The notes under the pieces are model-generated. The model did not search any database and had not been told where the DNA came from. It was given only the letters and a program-made list of their open reading frames with translations. Below, piece by piece: positions 11,750 through 25,435 of a stretch of DNA of 64,000 nucleotides. The DNA comes from Talpa occidentalis (taxonomy: Eukaryota > Chordata > Mammalia > Eulipotyphla > Talpidae). Position numbers and translations under genes: made by a program. The stretch is from positions 64,295,361 through 64,359,360 of the forward strand of contig NW_023605194.1 of NCBI RefSeq assembly GCF_014898055.3, in the 5' to 3' direction. Within the stretch, counting starts at the first letter, position 1; the number at the start of each line of letters is the position of its first letter.

Positions 11750-13704
11750 AAGGTATCTTGGACATCATTACATCTAGTTGTTTTGCCTGTTTGATCCATG
11801 AATGAGGATGCAGAGGTGGGGAACAGGAAAATGATATGCCCAGGGAAACAGCCCAGCTTCAAAGGGAACGGCACACAATCCCTTATACATAAAGGGTGCA
11901 TGATCCCATCAGTGCATCGACAAGAAGGAAATGAATGCCCCGAGAAAGACATGCTTAAGCCCTAAAGCATCATGAGGCAGAGGCAAGGGCCATGGTCATC
12001 ATGGACAGTCATGGCCCATGTAAGTTTAGTTTGTCTGATTCTTTCGGCCTAACTTGAAGCTCAGGAGCAGACTTGATCACAGGGGAAGAGAAATAAGAAT
12101 GGGGTGAGGGCCAGAGTGGTTTTCTGGGGAAGAAGTGGCATGTGCTGATAGACATGGATCACCCCATATAGGGGAATTAGTGGAGGAGAGACAGGAGGGG
12201 CTGGGTGGGGAAGTGTGCTTGGGACAATCAGGAATAGCCAATGGGACCATGTGGAAAATGAAGCATGCTTAGTGTGTACAATGAGACTGCATGTGGCCTC
12301 TGTGGAGAAAGGTTGCAGGGACCTGGGGAACAGAAAAGGCGTAGGAGGGAGGCCAGCAGGTTCCAAGACCTTTCTGGTACCTGGGGTGTAATCCAGAGAG
12401 TCCATGAGCACCTCCTTGGGACAAGAGGACATTTACACCAGGCTCCCCATGTCAGGGTTGGAATGAGTGCCACTTATCTAGGCTTCTAGAATAGCCCATT
12501 CTTTGGAGGACTGCTGAGCTGCTTTGGTTTCATCTCAGGAGGGGAGCCTGTATCCTAGAAAAGCCATGTCTGACATGCACACAGAGAAAACTAGGACAGT
12601 GCATCCTGATCCCCAGTGAATGGCTTTTGTGGGCTGAGGGGCTCTGGAGCCTCTGGTTGGGCTGCTAAGTGGAAGGGGAGTGATGAGACCAGACTGGGAT
12701 TCAGGCCATGTGTGTATTCCAGATCACCTGCTCCCTTTCCACCTGTGGAGACTGGTAGATACCCTTCTCCAACACCCACAGCACCCCGACATTCATAGAG
12801 TAGTATACTCAGGTGGCCATGCCAAGACAGGGCGCATGCGCTCTCACCCAACCTAACAAGGAAGTGAAGCTTAGGGCAGTGGACACCGAGCCAGTGGGAG
12901 CCTCCCTCTGAGAACTCACTGAGCCCGGGGCCCAGCTATGTCCTTACTCCCAGGAGATGGCTCCTCATCTGTAGCCCCTGGATTTCATTTCATTTCAAAG
13001 GCCTGTGCAGTACCATGTCACTGGGTGCCCCATGCCCTTGAGGCAGGGCCATGTTCATTCCCTATTTGTGAGAAGCCTGGTGTGAATGGAACCATGGCCT
13101 GAAGTTGAAGGCTTCCTACCCCTCCTCTCAGAATGGTCAGGTGGGCTCCTTTTTGAAATAAAGCCCAGTGCTGAGATGAGGCTAGGCAGCTAGTTTCTGC
13201 CAGATGCCTCTGCTGCCTAGGTTTCACCACACTATTGCTGGGTGGGCCTGCACTGCAACACAGGATTGGCCCTTGCTCATGCTTGTTGAGCCAATTTCCT
13301 ACTGTTTGGGGAGCAGTGTGTGTGTGCCTGGGAGAGTCTGCAAGTCCATGCTACTGTTGGTGATAGGCTGGGAGTTCATGGGGAAGTTCCACGTGGCTCC
13401 ACTTCTCTGACATACCCTAATTTTAGACTTCTCATATATATTTAGAGATCAGCAGTTCAAAATTTGTTTTTAATCAAGCAAATTCCTGCACTTCTTTCAA
13501 GGAGCCTTTCTAATTGGCCCTGATCCATCTTACCTTTTCCTTCACTGACCCCATGAGCACTGTCACCCTGTGTCTTGATCCACACAGCACCTCCCTCTAC
13601 CCCCAGCTTCCTTCTCTTGCTGCAGGAGCCTTCCTGGACTTCCCTCCTGGACACAAGGCCCAGGGCCCACGGCAATAATGTTCTTTCCTGCTGGTTCACA
13701 TGTG

Positions 13705-13825
13705 ATCCTTGGTAACCCCGTGAAGGAGGCCTGATCAGCTCCACTTTGCAGATGAAGAAATTGAGCCTTACTGACTGGCTTGCCCAAAACCACCTGCAGT
13801 ATGATGGAGCTAGGTGTGGAGTAGA
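13705..13825 (-). repeat. MIR remnant
   Basis: It shows the antisense MIR pattern CACTTTGCAGATGAAGAAAT, then TTGCCCAAAACCAC and GATGGAGCTAGG, in the expected order. It is an ancient mammalian SINE. Confidence 0.75.
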
Positions 13826-15525
13826 CAGAGTGTGGGAGGCTCATGTGTGTTACGGCCTTGGACTGTTTCTGGGGAAGTCCTAACTGCCCTCAAGGGCACT
13901 GGCCGGGTCAAGTCTGTCACCATGGACAAAAGGCAGGGACTCCTGGAGTCCTGAGCTCTGGTCTGGATTTCAAACCCAATGTCACTCTGTTAGAAGCAAG
14001 TTAATCAAACTTTCCAAAAGTGAAAAGTGGGAAAAAAAGAGAGAGGGAGACAAAGTCCCAGACTGAAGCCACCCCACTGAAGCCTGGCCACCGAGCGTGG
14101 GAAGTCTTTCTGGGTAGCTGGAATGGTGGCAGGGCAGAGACCTGTAGCCTTTCAGGGGCTCAGGTTCCCCTTTCCCAAAGCTGGGGTGCAGCTGGAGTAG
14201 GTGGGGTCCTTCCTGTCTCTGCTGGAGCGCCTGCCCTTTCATATGTTTCCCAGCAGGGTCTGTGAGAAAGGGTTCTTTTGCAAATAGGGCTGGAAAACCA
14301 CTGACCTCATCCAACTGGCCCATCTTTGAAGATGGGGAAATGGAGGTCAAAGGGGCTGGGACCAGGAAGTCAACAGCAGTACTAAATCATGAGGGCAAGG
14401 CAGTGTCTGCCTGGCTTAGAGTGGCTGCACAGGGAAGCTATATAGATAGGACGAAACTTGGACCAGGCACTGAGGTAGCCCATGTTGCCACCATACTCCA
14501 GGCTGGCCAGGCATCTACACGGCATCCCCCGTCAGATCTAGAGAGGTTTCTCACTCAGGCCCCCATACAGGGCCTTCAGGTCATCATCAATCCTAGGACT
14601 CAGAGAGAACCAGGGCTCCTAGAGAACTTCCTGCAGCTCCAAGCTCCTAAGAATCCATCGCAAGCAAAACCTGGTGGCCCTGCCATCAGAGAATCCCACA
14701 GGCAGTTAGTTGCCACAATTGTCTTTGGGTCATGGAGGTAAAGCCGATGCCCCTCACTCAGGCTCCCACGCTCAATGCCCATTACCTCAGGAAAGTCATC
14801 CTCCCTTGGGGACCTTCAATCTAACTTATAATGTTTCAGAGTGGAAAGGGCCACAGGCAGCTTAGTCCTCTTCCCTCCCTTCTCTGATCTCCTGAGAGCC
14901 CAATGACCTGCCTGGAGCATTATGCATGATGCCTTGGTAAGGAAAGGAGGCAGGGGGTAGATGCCGAGGACACAGCTCCCAGGACAGGGGAGGCAGGTAA
15001 AGGCCATTGAACACACACGACTTTCTCCTCTGCCCTATGTGGGCACCCTGCTACCTCTTGCACCCAGAATTCCCCCTAGCAGGGTATGCTGTTATGCTGT
15101 CATTATTGTCTGGGCAGGTTTTTTAGAAGTAAAATGGGAATGGTAAAAGGGGACAAAAACAGCCCACCAGTCACCACTGCTACGGTAAGGGCCAGGCAGG
15201 GCAAGGTAAGTCCCTCCTAAGGGCCCCTGGACCCCTGCCCACCTTCCCAGGACAGCGTGGTCACACACTTTGGGAGGAGGGTGGACCCAGCATGGGCCAT
15301 CCCTTGGGAGCACTCGGTTGCTCCTTGGGGCTCAGATGTGTAGCTCATGGCCAGGTGATGAATGCCTACATCTCCCATCTCACAGATAAAGTGACTCAGT
15401 CTGAGTGGTCACTTTGCCACTCTGCTTCCACACACTGGCTTAGTCAGGGGGTACACAAGGCTTATGGTGGGAGATGCGGAGGGGGGAGCTTTAAGGCAAG
15501 AAGTATAGAGCCATGGAATCAAAAC

Positions 15526-15605
15526 CCTGCCCTACCTCTCCTTGACTCTGCTCCAGGGCTCAGCACCTCAGGTTCCTCATCTGTAAACAGGAACATAACA
15601 CCCCT
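15526..15605 (+). repeat. MIR remnant
   Basis: It carries the sense MIR core ending CCTCATCTGTAAACAGGAAC after a degraded CTGACTCTGCTCC section. Confidence 0.65.
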
Positions 15606-15789
15606 CCATCTGGGAGGAGAGCCAATAGATTCGGATGGGGTCAGGAGCGTGGGGTCAGGTAAGTAGAATAAACTCCAGGATAGAGGTGGGCACTCACATC
15701 TGCAGCATTGTGGTGGGCTCTGCTGGGCTCTAACCTTGAATCCAGTCAATCCGGTGAAGACTAGGTGTGGGAGGGAGGTTAAGAGGCCT

Positions 15790-15890
15790 GAGTTCTCTGC
15801 AGTCAGGAATTCCAGCTCTGCTCATCACAGGCTGAATGATCACTCTGGGTCTCAGCTTATTCATCGTGAGATGGGGATCATGGAGCTGCA
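15790..15890 (+). repeat. MIR remnant
   Basis: Order of MIR-like segments: AATTCCAGCTCTG, ATGATCACTCTGGGTCTCAG, and ATTCATCGTGAGATGGGGATC, the usual sense layout. Confidence 0.65.
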
Positions 15891-16734
15891 GGGAGGAGCA
15901 AATGGGGGAGCATCTGGGAGGGGCCTGCGAGCCCTGAACCTTCTACAACTCATGGAAGCAAGCCATGGGGCTCCCTCCCCTCAGCAGAGGCTCACTTGCA
16001 GACAGTCTTTCCCAACTCAGCTTGGGAGCCATGCCAAACCCACCGCCCTCCTGCAGACTGGGAAGGGGACACAGAGGAAGTCTGTATTCTAAGTGAGTGC
16101 TCAGTGCTCCATAGGCTATTAACAAAGCAGAGGCTGGCACTACCCACCCTCTCCTTTCCAAAGCACAGATTCTGGCAGTGACTCTGCCACAGCAAGGGCC
16201 TGCCAGGGGGCCCTCTCTCCTTCCATCAGGTCCTGCAGCCTCAGCAGTTAGAACCCTCCCTCAGCCTCTCTCCTCTTGCTCCCCATTATATTCAGGTCCT
16301 TGTTTTGAATGGACTGCCTGCCCAGCTCACCTTTCCAAAGCCTGGCTGAAGAACCCAGGCTTCCTCCTGGAAATGTACCACCCCCTGCTACCCTTAGCCC
16401 CTGGGTGCTACCTCTCTAGACAGAGGTCCTGGGCCTGGGGCAGTATCCCAGGAAGACAAAACTCAGTGCTCTTTGCTCAAGTTGAGATGGTTGTAAGAAT
16501 CCCTCAAAAAGATGCAGAAAGGACACTTATTTTAAGAGCAAACCTTTGAAAAACAACTTGCAGTGGGAAAAGAAGTACACACTGAAAATGTTCTTCTCTT
16601 CAGGAATGTTAAACACTAGGCTCCTGCCTGAGTACCAGGGCTGTGGGCAGAGGTCAGTTCTAGACGGTATACAAACACTATTGGCTCCCTGGGCTGGCCA
16701 GAAACTCTGGCATGGAGGCTGGCCTGAAGGATGT

Positions 16735-16845
16735 GGGTCCCCAGGCCTGGACTCCAGTTTGGGCTCCACCATTTCCCAGCATGTGACCCAGGCAGGTCAC
16801 GGCCATGTTCGCTGCAGGGGTTTCTGTACCTCCTGCAGGACTGTC
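16735..16845 (+). repeat. MIR remnant
   Basis: GGACTCCAGTTTGGGCTCCACCATTT, then TGTGACCCAGGCAGGTCAC, then a TTTCTGTACCTCC section follow the sense MIR order. Confidence 0.6.
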
Positions 16846-18234
16846 ACAGTAGGATCTTGAATGCTAAGGACTTAAGCACGTTCTCTTCCTCTGTCCCAGT
16901 GTCCTGGCCCTGCCACATTGTGAATCCACATCTGGAGATGGAAAATGTCTCTGATGGCCAAAAAAGAATGCACACCAGGGATGACCATCTAAAGACTGCT
17001 TACATTTGATTGGTTTGGCTTATTTTTGTTTTAAATTCTAGCTTGAATCAGGGTAGCTTGGCTTGGGCAGGGACTTGTGATTATGCTATCACACTGTCAG
17101 GGCAGGGGCCTGGGCATCCTGTGGTCCTGTCCCCACTGCCCATGACATACTTCCTGCCAGTCCCTGGGGTAAGGACACAGCACAGTCTCTCGGATGGGCA
17201 CCGGCCTCTCCCCACCTGCCACCTCTCAGGCTCAACCATCTCCACAGACAGAGAGGTGACAGTGTGGACAGGAAGACCTCTGGCACTTGTTCACAAATAT
17301 GTGGCATTTTGGCACATATATGAAGCTGGGTCCAGGAAGCCAGAAGCTGTGAAGTTCAATGAAGGTTGAAGAGCCTGGGACAGAGGAAGGAAGGAGAGTG
17401 CAGGGATAAGCTAAGAGGCCATACAAGTTTGCTAACCTTTTTAAGACTCTTGAAAACTGGTCCTTTTTTCCCTGGAGAACTTGAAGTGATTCTTTTGTTT
17501 ACTCTGCTTTTGCAACTGGCCCACAAATCATCTCAACAATGCTAAAAATAGTACTATTGCAGCAATTCCTACTACAGCCAAGGAGCTCTTATTTCCTCAA
17601 TTTAAAACTATTCCTTTTTTTTTTGGTCCTGTTTCCCAATGTGATATGACTGGGTTTCCTTTAACCCCTGATGTTAGGATGGCACTCCTGCATGGCTCTG
17701 GTGATCTCAGTGAGGAGGAATGCAAAGACTGTGCCAGCCACAGTCACTGCCTTTGAGGGCAAGGCTGGGAGCACAAGCTCACCCAGTGAGGATGCAAGGT
17801 AGAGATGTCTAAGGCTAAGGGTTACTTCATACCATGGGGGAAGAGGAAAAGTCACAATGAATCACAGAATTTCTTCAATCAGATGACACTGGTAATTGGG
17901 AGCTGAGGCCATCCTAGGAGAAACAGCGGACAATCCAGTGTTTCAGTGGTAAGCTGGTATCTTCCCCACCGAAGAATGAGTGCGCATTCATGCACACACA
18001 CCACACACACACACAAAGATCCAGGGCCCACACACTGGCAGAGACACGTGGGTCTATGGATCCAGTGCACCAGAACAGAGCTGAATACCAGGATTTGGCT
18101 TCCCAGATCCACCTCTATCTGCCCCTTCCCTGTACCCCTTGTCATGTAGTATCCGTCATCCCACAGGTCCACAGGTGTCCTGGGTCCTCTGCCTGTCTCT
18201 GGAGCCCACCAATAGTCATTCCCATTGCCGCAAC

Positions 18235-18375
18235 TTGGTCTAGAATGCCTGGATCCCAGCTCAGGCACCAACTTGCTAGGCTACTAAGCTGTTTCCTCAT
18301 CTGTAAGACAGGGATAGCAGCAGTACCCATACCTTGTGGATTATGGGGAATCAACAAGCTATTAGGTGTAGAAGC
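18235..18375 (+). repeat. MIR remnant
   Basis: The better-preserved sense MIR of this region: GAATGCCTGGATCCCAGCTC, GTTTCCTCATCTGTAAGAC, GGGATAGCAGCAGTACC and a GATTATGGGGAATCAA section. Confidence 0.8.
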
Positions 18376-18599
18376 AATGAGCAGTCTTTTGGAGTACCAA
18401 GAATAGCAGGTCAGAGCACTACCAGACCCTATCCCAGCCTGGCCTCTCCAAGTAAAACCACATAATGGTGAGATTCCATCAGAATTTCCTCCACTCTAGT
18501 TCCTCTGCCCTGTGAGGAAGTCCTCTCTCTGCACCTAGCCCAGACAGGCAGGGGTCAGTGGTGTCCAGCCATCTGCCCATGTGTGTGGCACAAGCATGC

Positions 18600-18725
18600 A
18601 CCCCCTCCTCCCATCAGCTCATGTTGCTCCCTCTGCTCGGAAGGCAGTCCTTGCTCTGCTGTGCAGGGGTCTCCTCCAGTATCACTTCCTTTCTCACACT
18701 CTCTGCTCAGCCTTAGGCTACTGGT
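18600..18725 (+). repeat. L2 LINE 3'-end remnant
   Basis: The sequence TGTTGCTCCCTCTGCTCGGA, then CAGTATCACTTCCTTTCTCA resembles the L2 3' region (ordinarily a 'gaatgctcttccc ... tgtcacctcctcagagagg' layout). It is diverged. Confidence 0.5.
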
Positions 18726-20434
18726 CTGAGCTCTAGGAAGAGTGAGGGTTTATTGAGGCCTGGAATCTCAAAGAGCAGGTATGTAAAAGTGACTACGATG
18801 GTGGGTCTCAGACAGGGCCCACATTGGTTGGAGGAGGGCAGCAGTGGGCAGTCTGAAAGGGCCAGAAGGAAATAGGTTGAGCTTTGTAAGGCTGAGCCAT
18901 GTGGTTAACACTGCAAATAGAAAAGTCCATGAGGGGACTGCAGAGGGAGGCATGACTGCAAAGTGGCTCCAACCAGCATGTTTTAAGAGGTTGAAGAAGA
19001 TACACAGGGAGGCCAAAGGCCCGTGGGTAGGAGGGGTAGTAGAAAGTCAGGCAAAGTTTCGAAGAGGAAGGCTAAAGTATAGAGGGACTTAATTGTGGTT
19101 TCAACAAACTGGGGTCATGGGAGCGCACCCACCCCTATCCTTCCTTCTCAGTAATCCTCCCCCATCTATCTTGGCCCTACTACAATGAGCTCTGGGCTGC
19201 TATGGCTACTGTTCACCTAATCACCTCCCTGAGGGACCTGGACATCCCTCAAAAGTGGGCCTCTCTAATGGCTTAATGGAAGACAAAACAGGCCAGTACT
19301 CAAGGGCCACACAGAATGTTTCACCTCCAGTTCTCAGAGAAAGTCATGAGTAAGGAACACTAATCCCTGAAGGGAGGTAGAGGTCACAATTTGCCACTTA
19401 TTGCCCTTCTCCATGACTATCTCAGACATCACTAATGGAACAGAGAGAGCTGGGATGGATCACTAAATTCCCAATGACTTAGCAGCTAAGGGGGCAATAG
19501 GGGACTGAGGGGGGTGGGGAGCAGGACTGGTGTGATTTTCTTGGCTTCTGCACCTCTTTCAAGGGGGTATGACAGAAGCACCCTCCTGCAGTGACCTGGC
19601 CTGCTGTGTCACAAATGCTGGACACTGCTGCTACAGAAGCATGGGACAAACGCCCCTTCTGCAGTGTCTCTCTCACTACCTAAAGCAACAAGTCAAAAGG
19701 GAATGGTCTGTGAATGGGGCCCGAAAACAAGGGGAGGGGTCAGGGCTCTGCTCAGCCTGGTAGGCAGAGGGTAGAAAACAGTTTTTGGTTTTCATAGCCC
19801 ATAGTATCTACTGATGTCCACTTCCCTATCTTTACTGTGGGTATATTATAGGACCTCAGTCTCACAGACATGCAATGGAGGACCAAAGGAGGTACCCCAA
19901 ATAAAGCCCCAGTTAGTGCTTATACGTGAGGTTAGTCTTACCACAGCTGCTGGGCTGGGCCAGTTACACATGCTCTGGTGCTATAGGCAGGGTGGCAGCT
20001 TCCACTGCTGCTGTGCTCATGGGGTCTACCATAGAGAGGTGACCCAACTCAGCCAGCCAGCTACTCAGGACCACCCCCCCACTTCACCCCCCAGGCCTGG
20101 TGCTCAAACCAGTGAGTAGTATAGTTCTAGCTCCCAGGGAGGTCCTGGTCTTCCATGGCCCAGCTTTCAACACTGGCTCCCACTGACTTTGAATTCTGGC
20201 CTCAGCTTCTGGAACAAGGCCAGATTTCCCTGTCACCCCATCCTCCCATCCAGCCAGTGGGCCATTTGGGCAATGCTCCAGTTTTGGGAACAGTTGGGCC
20301 AATCCCAGCATAGGAGCCAGTGGGTCCCTGGTTTTCTAGCTTTCCTCAAGTACAGCTGCCAGCCACTACCCATCAGCTTCAGCACTAGAAAGAGTGAAGT
20401 TCCTGTCCTTCCTCCAAGCTTAGACAGGTATTGG

Positions 20435-20580
20435 GACATTAGCCACGGCACCTAATCTGCCACCTCTGTGAAATGGGACTAATCATCCAGGAATGATGAT
20501 CATCAGTCTGTGGACCCAGGACCTTGTTGACAATGCAACTGGCCAAGGGCCTGGCACACAGTGGGAAACACACTTCTTAA
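20435..20580 (+). repeat. MIR remnant
   Basis: AATCTGCCACCTCTGTGAAATGGGACTAATC and the later GGGCCTGGCACACAGTGGG are both in the sense MIR order, spanning core to 3' end. Confidence 0.7.
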
Positions 20581-21529
20581 GGTATGAGGCAGAGGGACAA
20601 GCAGTGGTAGAATGTGACAAGTCACAGCCAGCCCAGAGTGAACAGAAGGTAATATGGGAAGGGTGTGGGCCAGCTGCCAATGGGGCACTTCTGCATGCAA
20701 CATTTCCTGGTCCTGACCAGAAAGAGAGGGCAGGACTCAATGCTGGAGATGCTGCACTGGGGCGCCCTACAGACAGGGACACCCCATGCTGATACTCCTG
20801 GGGCTTGTTTACTGACTGGGAGGCAGCACAAATCTGCCACTGCTTGGGGCGGTATGGGGTATAATTAAGTGGGTGGAGATCAACACCTCATCCCTGGGTT
20901 GTGCCTTGGTCTTCGCTGATATCTGCCTGCAAAAGGCCCTGAACTTGAGGCTGGCTTCTGAGGTGGGTGTTAATGACTCAGCTCCAGGGGTGGATATGAG
21001 CAAGGCAGGGGCTGTTCAAAGGCCCACTAAGTGCAGTGCCTCTCGGGAGCTTGAAAGGCAGTGGGGAAAGAGGGCCAAGTCTGGGTCTGCAACACAAGGC
21101 AGATGCCTCCAGCACAGACCCCAGGGTATGGCCAGGGCTAAGTTCCTGAGCACTCAAGTCAGGATAGTGACCCTCTCCTTATTCCGGGGCTGCTACTTCC
21201 ATGTTGACCATCCCAGGGAATTCTTGAAGGTGGGAAAAATTCATGATGTTTGGCTCTGTGCCAAGGGGATGTGTCAGGAAGGTGATGGCAAATGCTGTTG
21301 TTGAAGTGGTCCCTGTCTATGGGTGCCTGGGTCTACTAGGCTCCAAAGACTGTCTGGCACCACCTGCCTCCATCTGGACTATGGGCTATCCCTTGAGGAG
21401 GAGGGGCACTGCCTGAGGCCTGACCTGTACAATGAGCACCTTGTCTCAGGCTGGGCAATGAGGTGGACTTTGAAGCTGGGCTGCCTGCTGGTCTCTGCAA
21501 AGGTGCCCCCAACTTCGGAGGTGAGTCCA

Positions 21530-21640
21530 CTGTACCTGCCTCTCCTTAACACCTGGCATCTGCTCACTGAGTGGGGGGAGAGAGACTCCCAGATCACACA
21601 GTCAACTAGTAGCATGTCAGAATAGAAAGGGGATGTCTGA
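21530..21640 (-). repeat. MIR remnant
   Basis: GAGAGACTCCCAGATCACACAGTCAACTAGTAGCATGTCAGAAT is the antisense MIR segment that normally reads 'gtcacacagctagtaagtggcagag'. Confidence 0.55.
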
Positions 21641-24017
21641 TTCTTGCTAAGGATGGGGTCCAGAGGTTTTAGATGACTTCTCTTCTTTCCCCTAGCTCTG
21701 ACAGGTGGCTCTTCCCCAGCTCGCGACCCAACAGGTAGGGGCCTGGACACTCAGGCTCCAGAGATGGGGACTACACACCATGGACACTTCAAGAAACAAA
21801 AACGGTTCATGATGACTGTATCTCCCACTGTGTAAGCAACATGAAGTCTGGACAAACAGGAACCACTGGCCTGTATGGTAGCTGCCAGTTAGGAGTACAC
21901 CAGAGCCCATACAAAGGAACTGGCCACGAGCCTGGGGAAAGGGCCCCCAACAGATGGACCAAAATGAAAGTCATCTGTAGTTCTGAGTGCCAGAAGGGTG
22001 CACAGCAGTGGCTAGTGGGAGGGAATCTAGTCAGCTCTGAAGAACCATCTGGCAACCTACAGAGGGACTGGGTGGGGAGGACCTGGGACCTGGCCTCCAC
22101 ATGTAGGCACTTATCCTGGAGACTACTGCAAAGGTGAAGAAGAAAACCAGAGAAAGCAGAACTTTTTGCTAGCATCCATCCACTGGGAAGAGGGCAGGTA
22201 GATAAGCCTCAGCCAGTCAGACCGAAGAGCATTACACGGCTGTGACAAATAGGAATGCCAGAGAAGTAGTGGGTTTCCACAGTCATGTTCCTTCTGGTAT
22301 TAGCACTGTCCTCATGAAGCACCACTGAGATCCACAGGCAAGCCCTGAGGAGCCATGCAGATCCATTTGTGGTTGTCAGGGTGAACTGTATAACCTGTGC
22401 CAAGGGTTTTGCCTGCCTATTCTGACCACCCTGCTTATTGGAAGCCCAGTGCCCAGCGTAGGGTCAAATAAGGGGCTGAGTGGCCAGGATTTGAGCCCAC
22501 TTGAGTCCGTCTCAGTGATCCAGGGATGCAGGAACCTGGTCCCAAGTGCCGCTGACCACTGGTTGCTCAACAGAGCCACAGGGAGATCCCCATGTTGGGT
22601 GGGAGTAAATGTGGAGGAGGCACTGTAGCAGGGCAGCTGCAGCAGACCAGGACATCCCCTCTATTCTCTCAAACTCAGGCCACAGTCCCTGCACAATCCC
22701 AGAAGAGGAAGCAGTGCCAGCCAGGCCCTTGGCTCCCTTTGTTTCCTTCACAGTGTCTGCAAACTGGGTTGAGAAAAGAAAAAAAAAATCCTGCCTGCTA
22801 AAATAAGCAAACATTTTGGAGAAGGAGCGAGAGCCATCTCTGGCTTGGTTACTATGGGAACATCTCTGAATCAACTATAAGAGAAGTTCACCCTGGACAG
22901 AGCAGCCCAGCCCGGCCTACACAGTCCTGCCTGCCTGGAGGTGTGCACACTTGCACAGAAGCTCTCAGCCTCCACTTGCCTTCAGAGCCTGCTTTTCCAC
23001 CCCCTCTTTCCAGGGAAGGACAGTTCCCCTGACTCCTCTCTTTGAAGCCCACATGGGGCTGACACTGGCTCCTATGCTTGCAGGCCCATTCCTGGCCTCA
23101 CTACCTCCAGTCCCAGGCTTCTGAGTCTTCCTTGGGGCCCCCCAATTCAGCAGAATGGGCCTGAAGAGCCACCTCTGAATCAGATGGTCACATACCTTTT
23201 GCCAGTCACTTTCAATGCTGTGAAAGGACAGACATCAGAAGCCAAGACAGGCTCCACCAACGCAGGGAGGGCCGCAAGAACTCAACCAACAATGTCCAAA
23301 AACTCTGGTTCTGGTTTGGCAAAGATAACACTATTCTGCCTGATGGGAAAGGCTGGGGTGGTAGCACCTTCAGTTGGAGCCCCAGCCTGGCCTAGGATAT
23401 GAACCACAGCCCAGGAGCTCCAACCTGGCAGTCAGCCCACAGCAGGGATTTTCCACAGCAGAGGAAAGGGGTGGGCTGGGAGTTGTTCCCTCTCAGTCAA
23501 GTTCTGTGCAACAGTGGGACTGGAGATGTGTCAAGATCATTCCTCCCTCTCTCTCCCTAATGTTCACCTAACCACACTTCTGGGCCCCGCTGCATGGCAA
23601 GCTGATGCCACTGCAGGCACTAGTCAGCTGTGAGGCAGGACCCATGTGCAATCAGCTCCCTCAGGAAAGCTACTGGGGGAGTCCCAGGTCATATTCACCT
23701 GCTGTTCAGCATCCCATTCCTTTAATTGGCTTATCAGGCTCCCTACGAAGGCTCAGCCAGTGCTGCCTCAGGAGTGGCCTGGCTTTAAGGAGCTCCCTCA
23801 AGGATGCTTCTAACCCTGCCTTCTCTCTCTTATTCCTTTCTTGGCTAAAGAGCATCTACCTTGCCAGTGGGAGCCCTTCTTCCAAGCTGGATTCCTCCAG
23901 GGTTCCCTGTCCCTCATGGCCTCCAGCATCTATAGAGGCCCTGCACAAAGGAACATGCATAGAGGAGTCTGTCATAAGCCAGTGAGTGGGGCAGGGGCCC
24001 CATGGCAGAAAGCATGG

Positions 24018-24041
24018 CTGGTCCAGCACTGGCTGGACCAG
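24018..24041. other. 9-bp perfect hairpin
   Basis: CTGGTCCAG and CTGGACCAG are separated by 6 nt. It is a short palindrome in single-copy DNA and could arise by chance. Confidence 0.4.
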
Positions 24042-24347
24042 GAGAATGTTCTTGGGAGACCAATCTGTTAAGGGAAAAGCCATGAATGGAATACTCAGTG
24101 AGTGCATCCTCTGAGCCAAAGTAGGATGGCAGGGAACTCAAAGAGGAACCCAGCAACAGCACAATGATGGATGTGCAGGGAGCTTGCTAGCACCTGCTTA
24201 TTACAAAAGCACAAAGACTGAGCCTGTCCACCCCAGGAGACCATGGCCCTGGGCAGCAGCTGCAAAAAGCCAGATGGCCTGCCCCTCTCACAGGAAAACT
24301 CTAAGACCTAGTTAGTGTCAGAGAAAAAGAGCAAGTTGCCAAAAAAG

Positions 24348-24472
24348 CACACACGGTCACACACACACACACACTCTCTCTCTCTCTCTCTCTCTTACTT
24401 TTTAAAAGCTAAGTTGTTTGATTTTGTACACACACATGCGCGCACGCACACACACACACACACACACACAAA
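24348..24472. repeat. (CA)n-(CT)n and second (CA)n microsatellite cluster
   Basis: An uninterrupted CA tract runs directly into a CT tract (about 24357-24395). About 33 bp later a second array (about 24428-24471) includes the alternating purine-pyrimidine segment ATGCGCGCACGCACACAC. Small peptides read through it are low-complexity artefacts. Confidence 0.95.
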
Positions 24473-25199
24473 AGTGAACAGCCCAGCTGCTCAGAGAAGT
24501 ACATCCAAGAAGGGCACAGTGCCTGGGGTGGGCAGACCAAGGTTGCTGGGGCGCTATATGTCTGGATTGTTTGCAGTGACAATGTGATCTTAGGTGACTC
24601 ACAATTTTCAGGAATCGTCATTAAAAAGTGACAGGAGGGTTCCCCAGCCAAGATCCGAAGGATAATGGGGACTGCTAGACAGTCCTCTGGGTGAGTGATG
24701 CCAGGCTGGGAGGTGTAGGTGGGCCTGGACAGTGGGAATTTAAAGGGATGGCAGGATAGGGTGTCCGAAGACCCTGTCCCCCCACACCATCCCTGCACCT
24801 CCTCACAAGGGCCAGCCCCCCACCCCACTGCAGGCAGAGGCCATAAACCGCAGTGTGCACTGGAAAGAAGGAGTGCCTGCTTTGCTCATCCCAGTCTGAA
24901 ACGGGATGGCCCCAGCTGTCAGACACGGCCCCGTCACCGCAGACGGCTGTTCTAAATGCTCCTCTGCAAACATGCTAGGAAACAGTTTCCTTACACTTAG
25001 TACAATCTACTGGACACACTCCTGTGCTGAGTGCATGCAGGGTCTGCCCAGAATTTTCTGATACGATGGGTGCAAGGCATGGTTGGGGGTGTCTACTCTG
25101 AGGGTCCACCTCAGGGGACAGGGTCATGGGCTTGAAGCCCTTTCATCACTGCCCAACATGGCCTCAGAATACCTGGGGCTCCAGAGAAGGCCCTGAGCT

Positions 25200-25320
25200 T
25201 ATCCATGTCCCTCTCTACAGTGTCCGGAGGGGGCAGTGACTTGCCAGAAGTCACTCGGCAAGCATGGCCCCACTCCCAAGTCTGGCACACTCTCAACTGC
25301 GCCACCCTGCCTGCTCTCTG
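25200..25320 (-). repeat. MIR-like remnant
   Basis: GGGGCAGTGACTTGCCAGAAGTCACTCGGCAAGCATGG matches the antisense MIR 'gtaacttgcccaaggtcacacagc' section. It lies about 120 bp from the coding exon, in the presumed intron. Confidence 0.55.
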
Positions 25321-25435
25321 AAAATGCCGCAAACCCGCGGTCCTGGGAACGCCCACCCAGGGGGTCCACTTGCATGCCTTCAGTGAAAAGCAGTGGCAGC
25401 AAGCCGCCTCGGAAATCAATAAGGCAAGTACTCAC

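Larger units (their letters stand above)
7181..25198. other. Single-copy DNA with scattered ancient repeats
   Basis: About 18 kb in which I could not support any coding exon. It contains the U2 fragment, an inverted duplication (9137-10047), hairpins at 11.7 and 24.0 kb, several MIR remnants, an L2 remnant and a microsatellite cluster, listed separately. If the exon at 25.4 kb belongs to a gene running leftward, this stretch would be intron or 3' flank. Confidence 0.45.

Noticed and set aside
24315..24828. Frames with histidine/threonine or cysteine/valine repeats
   Set aside because: They are translations of the CA/CT microsatellites.
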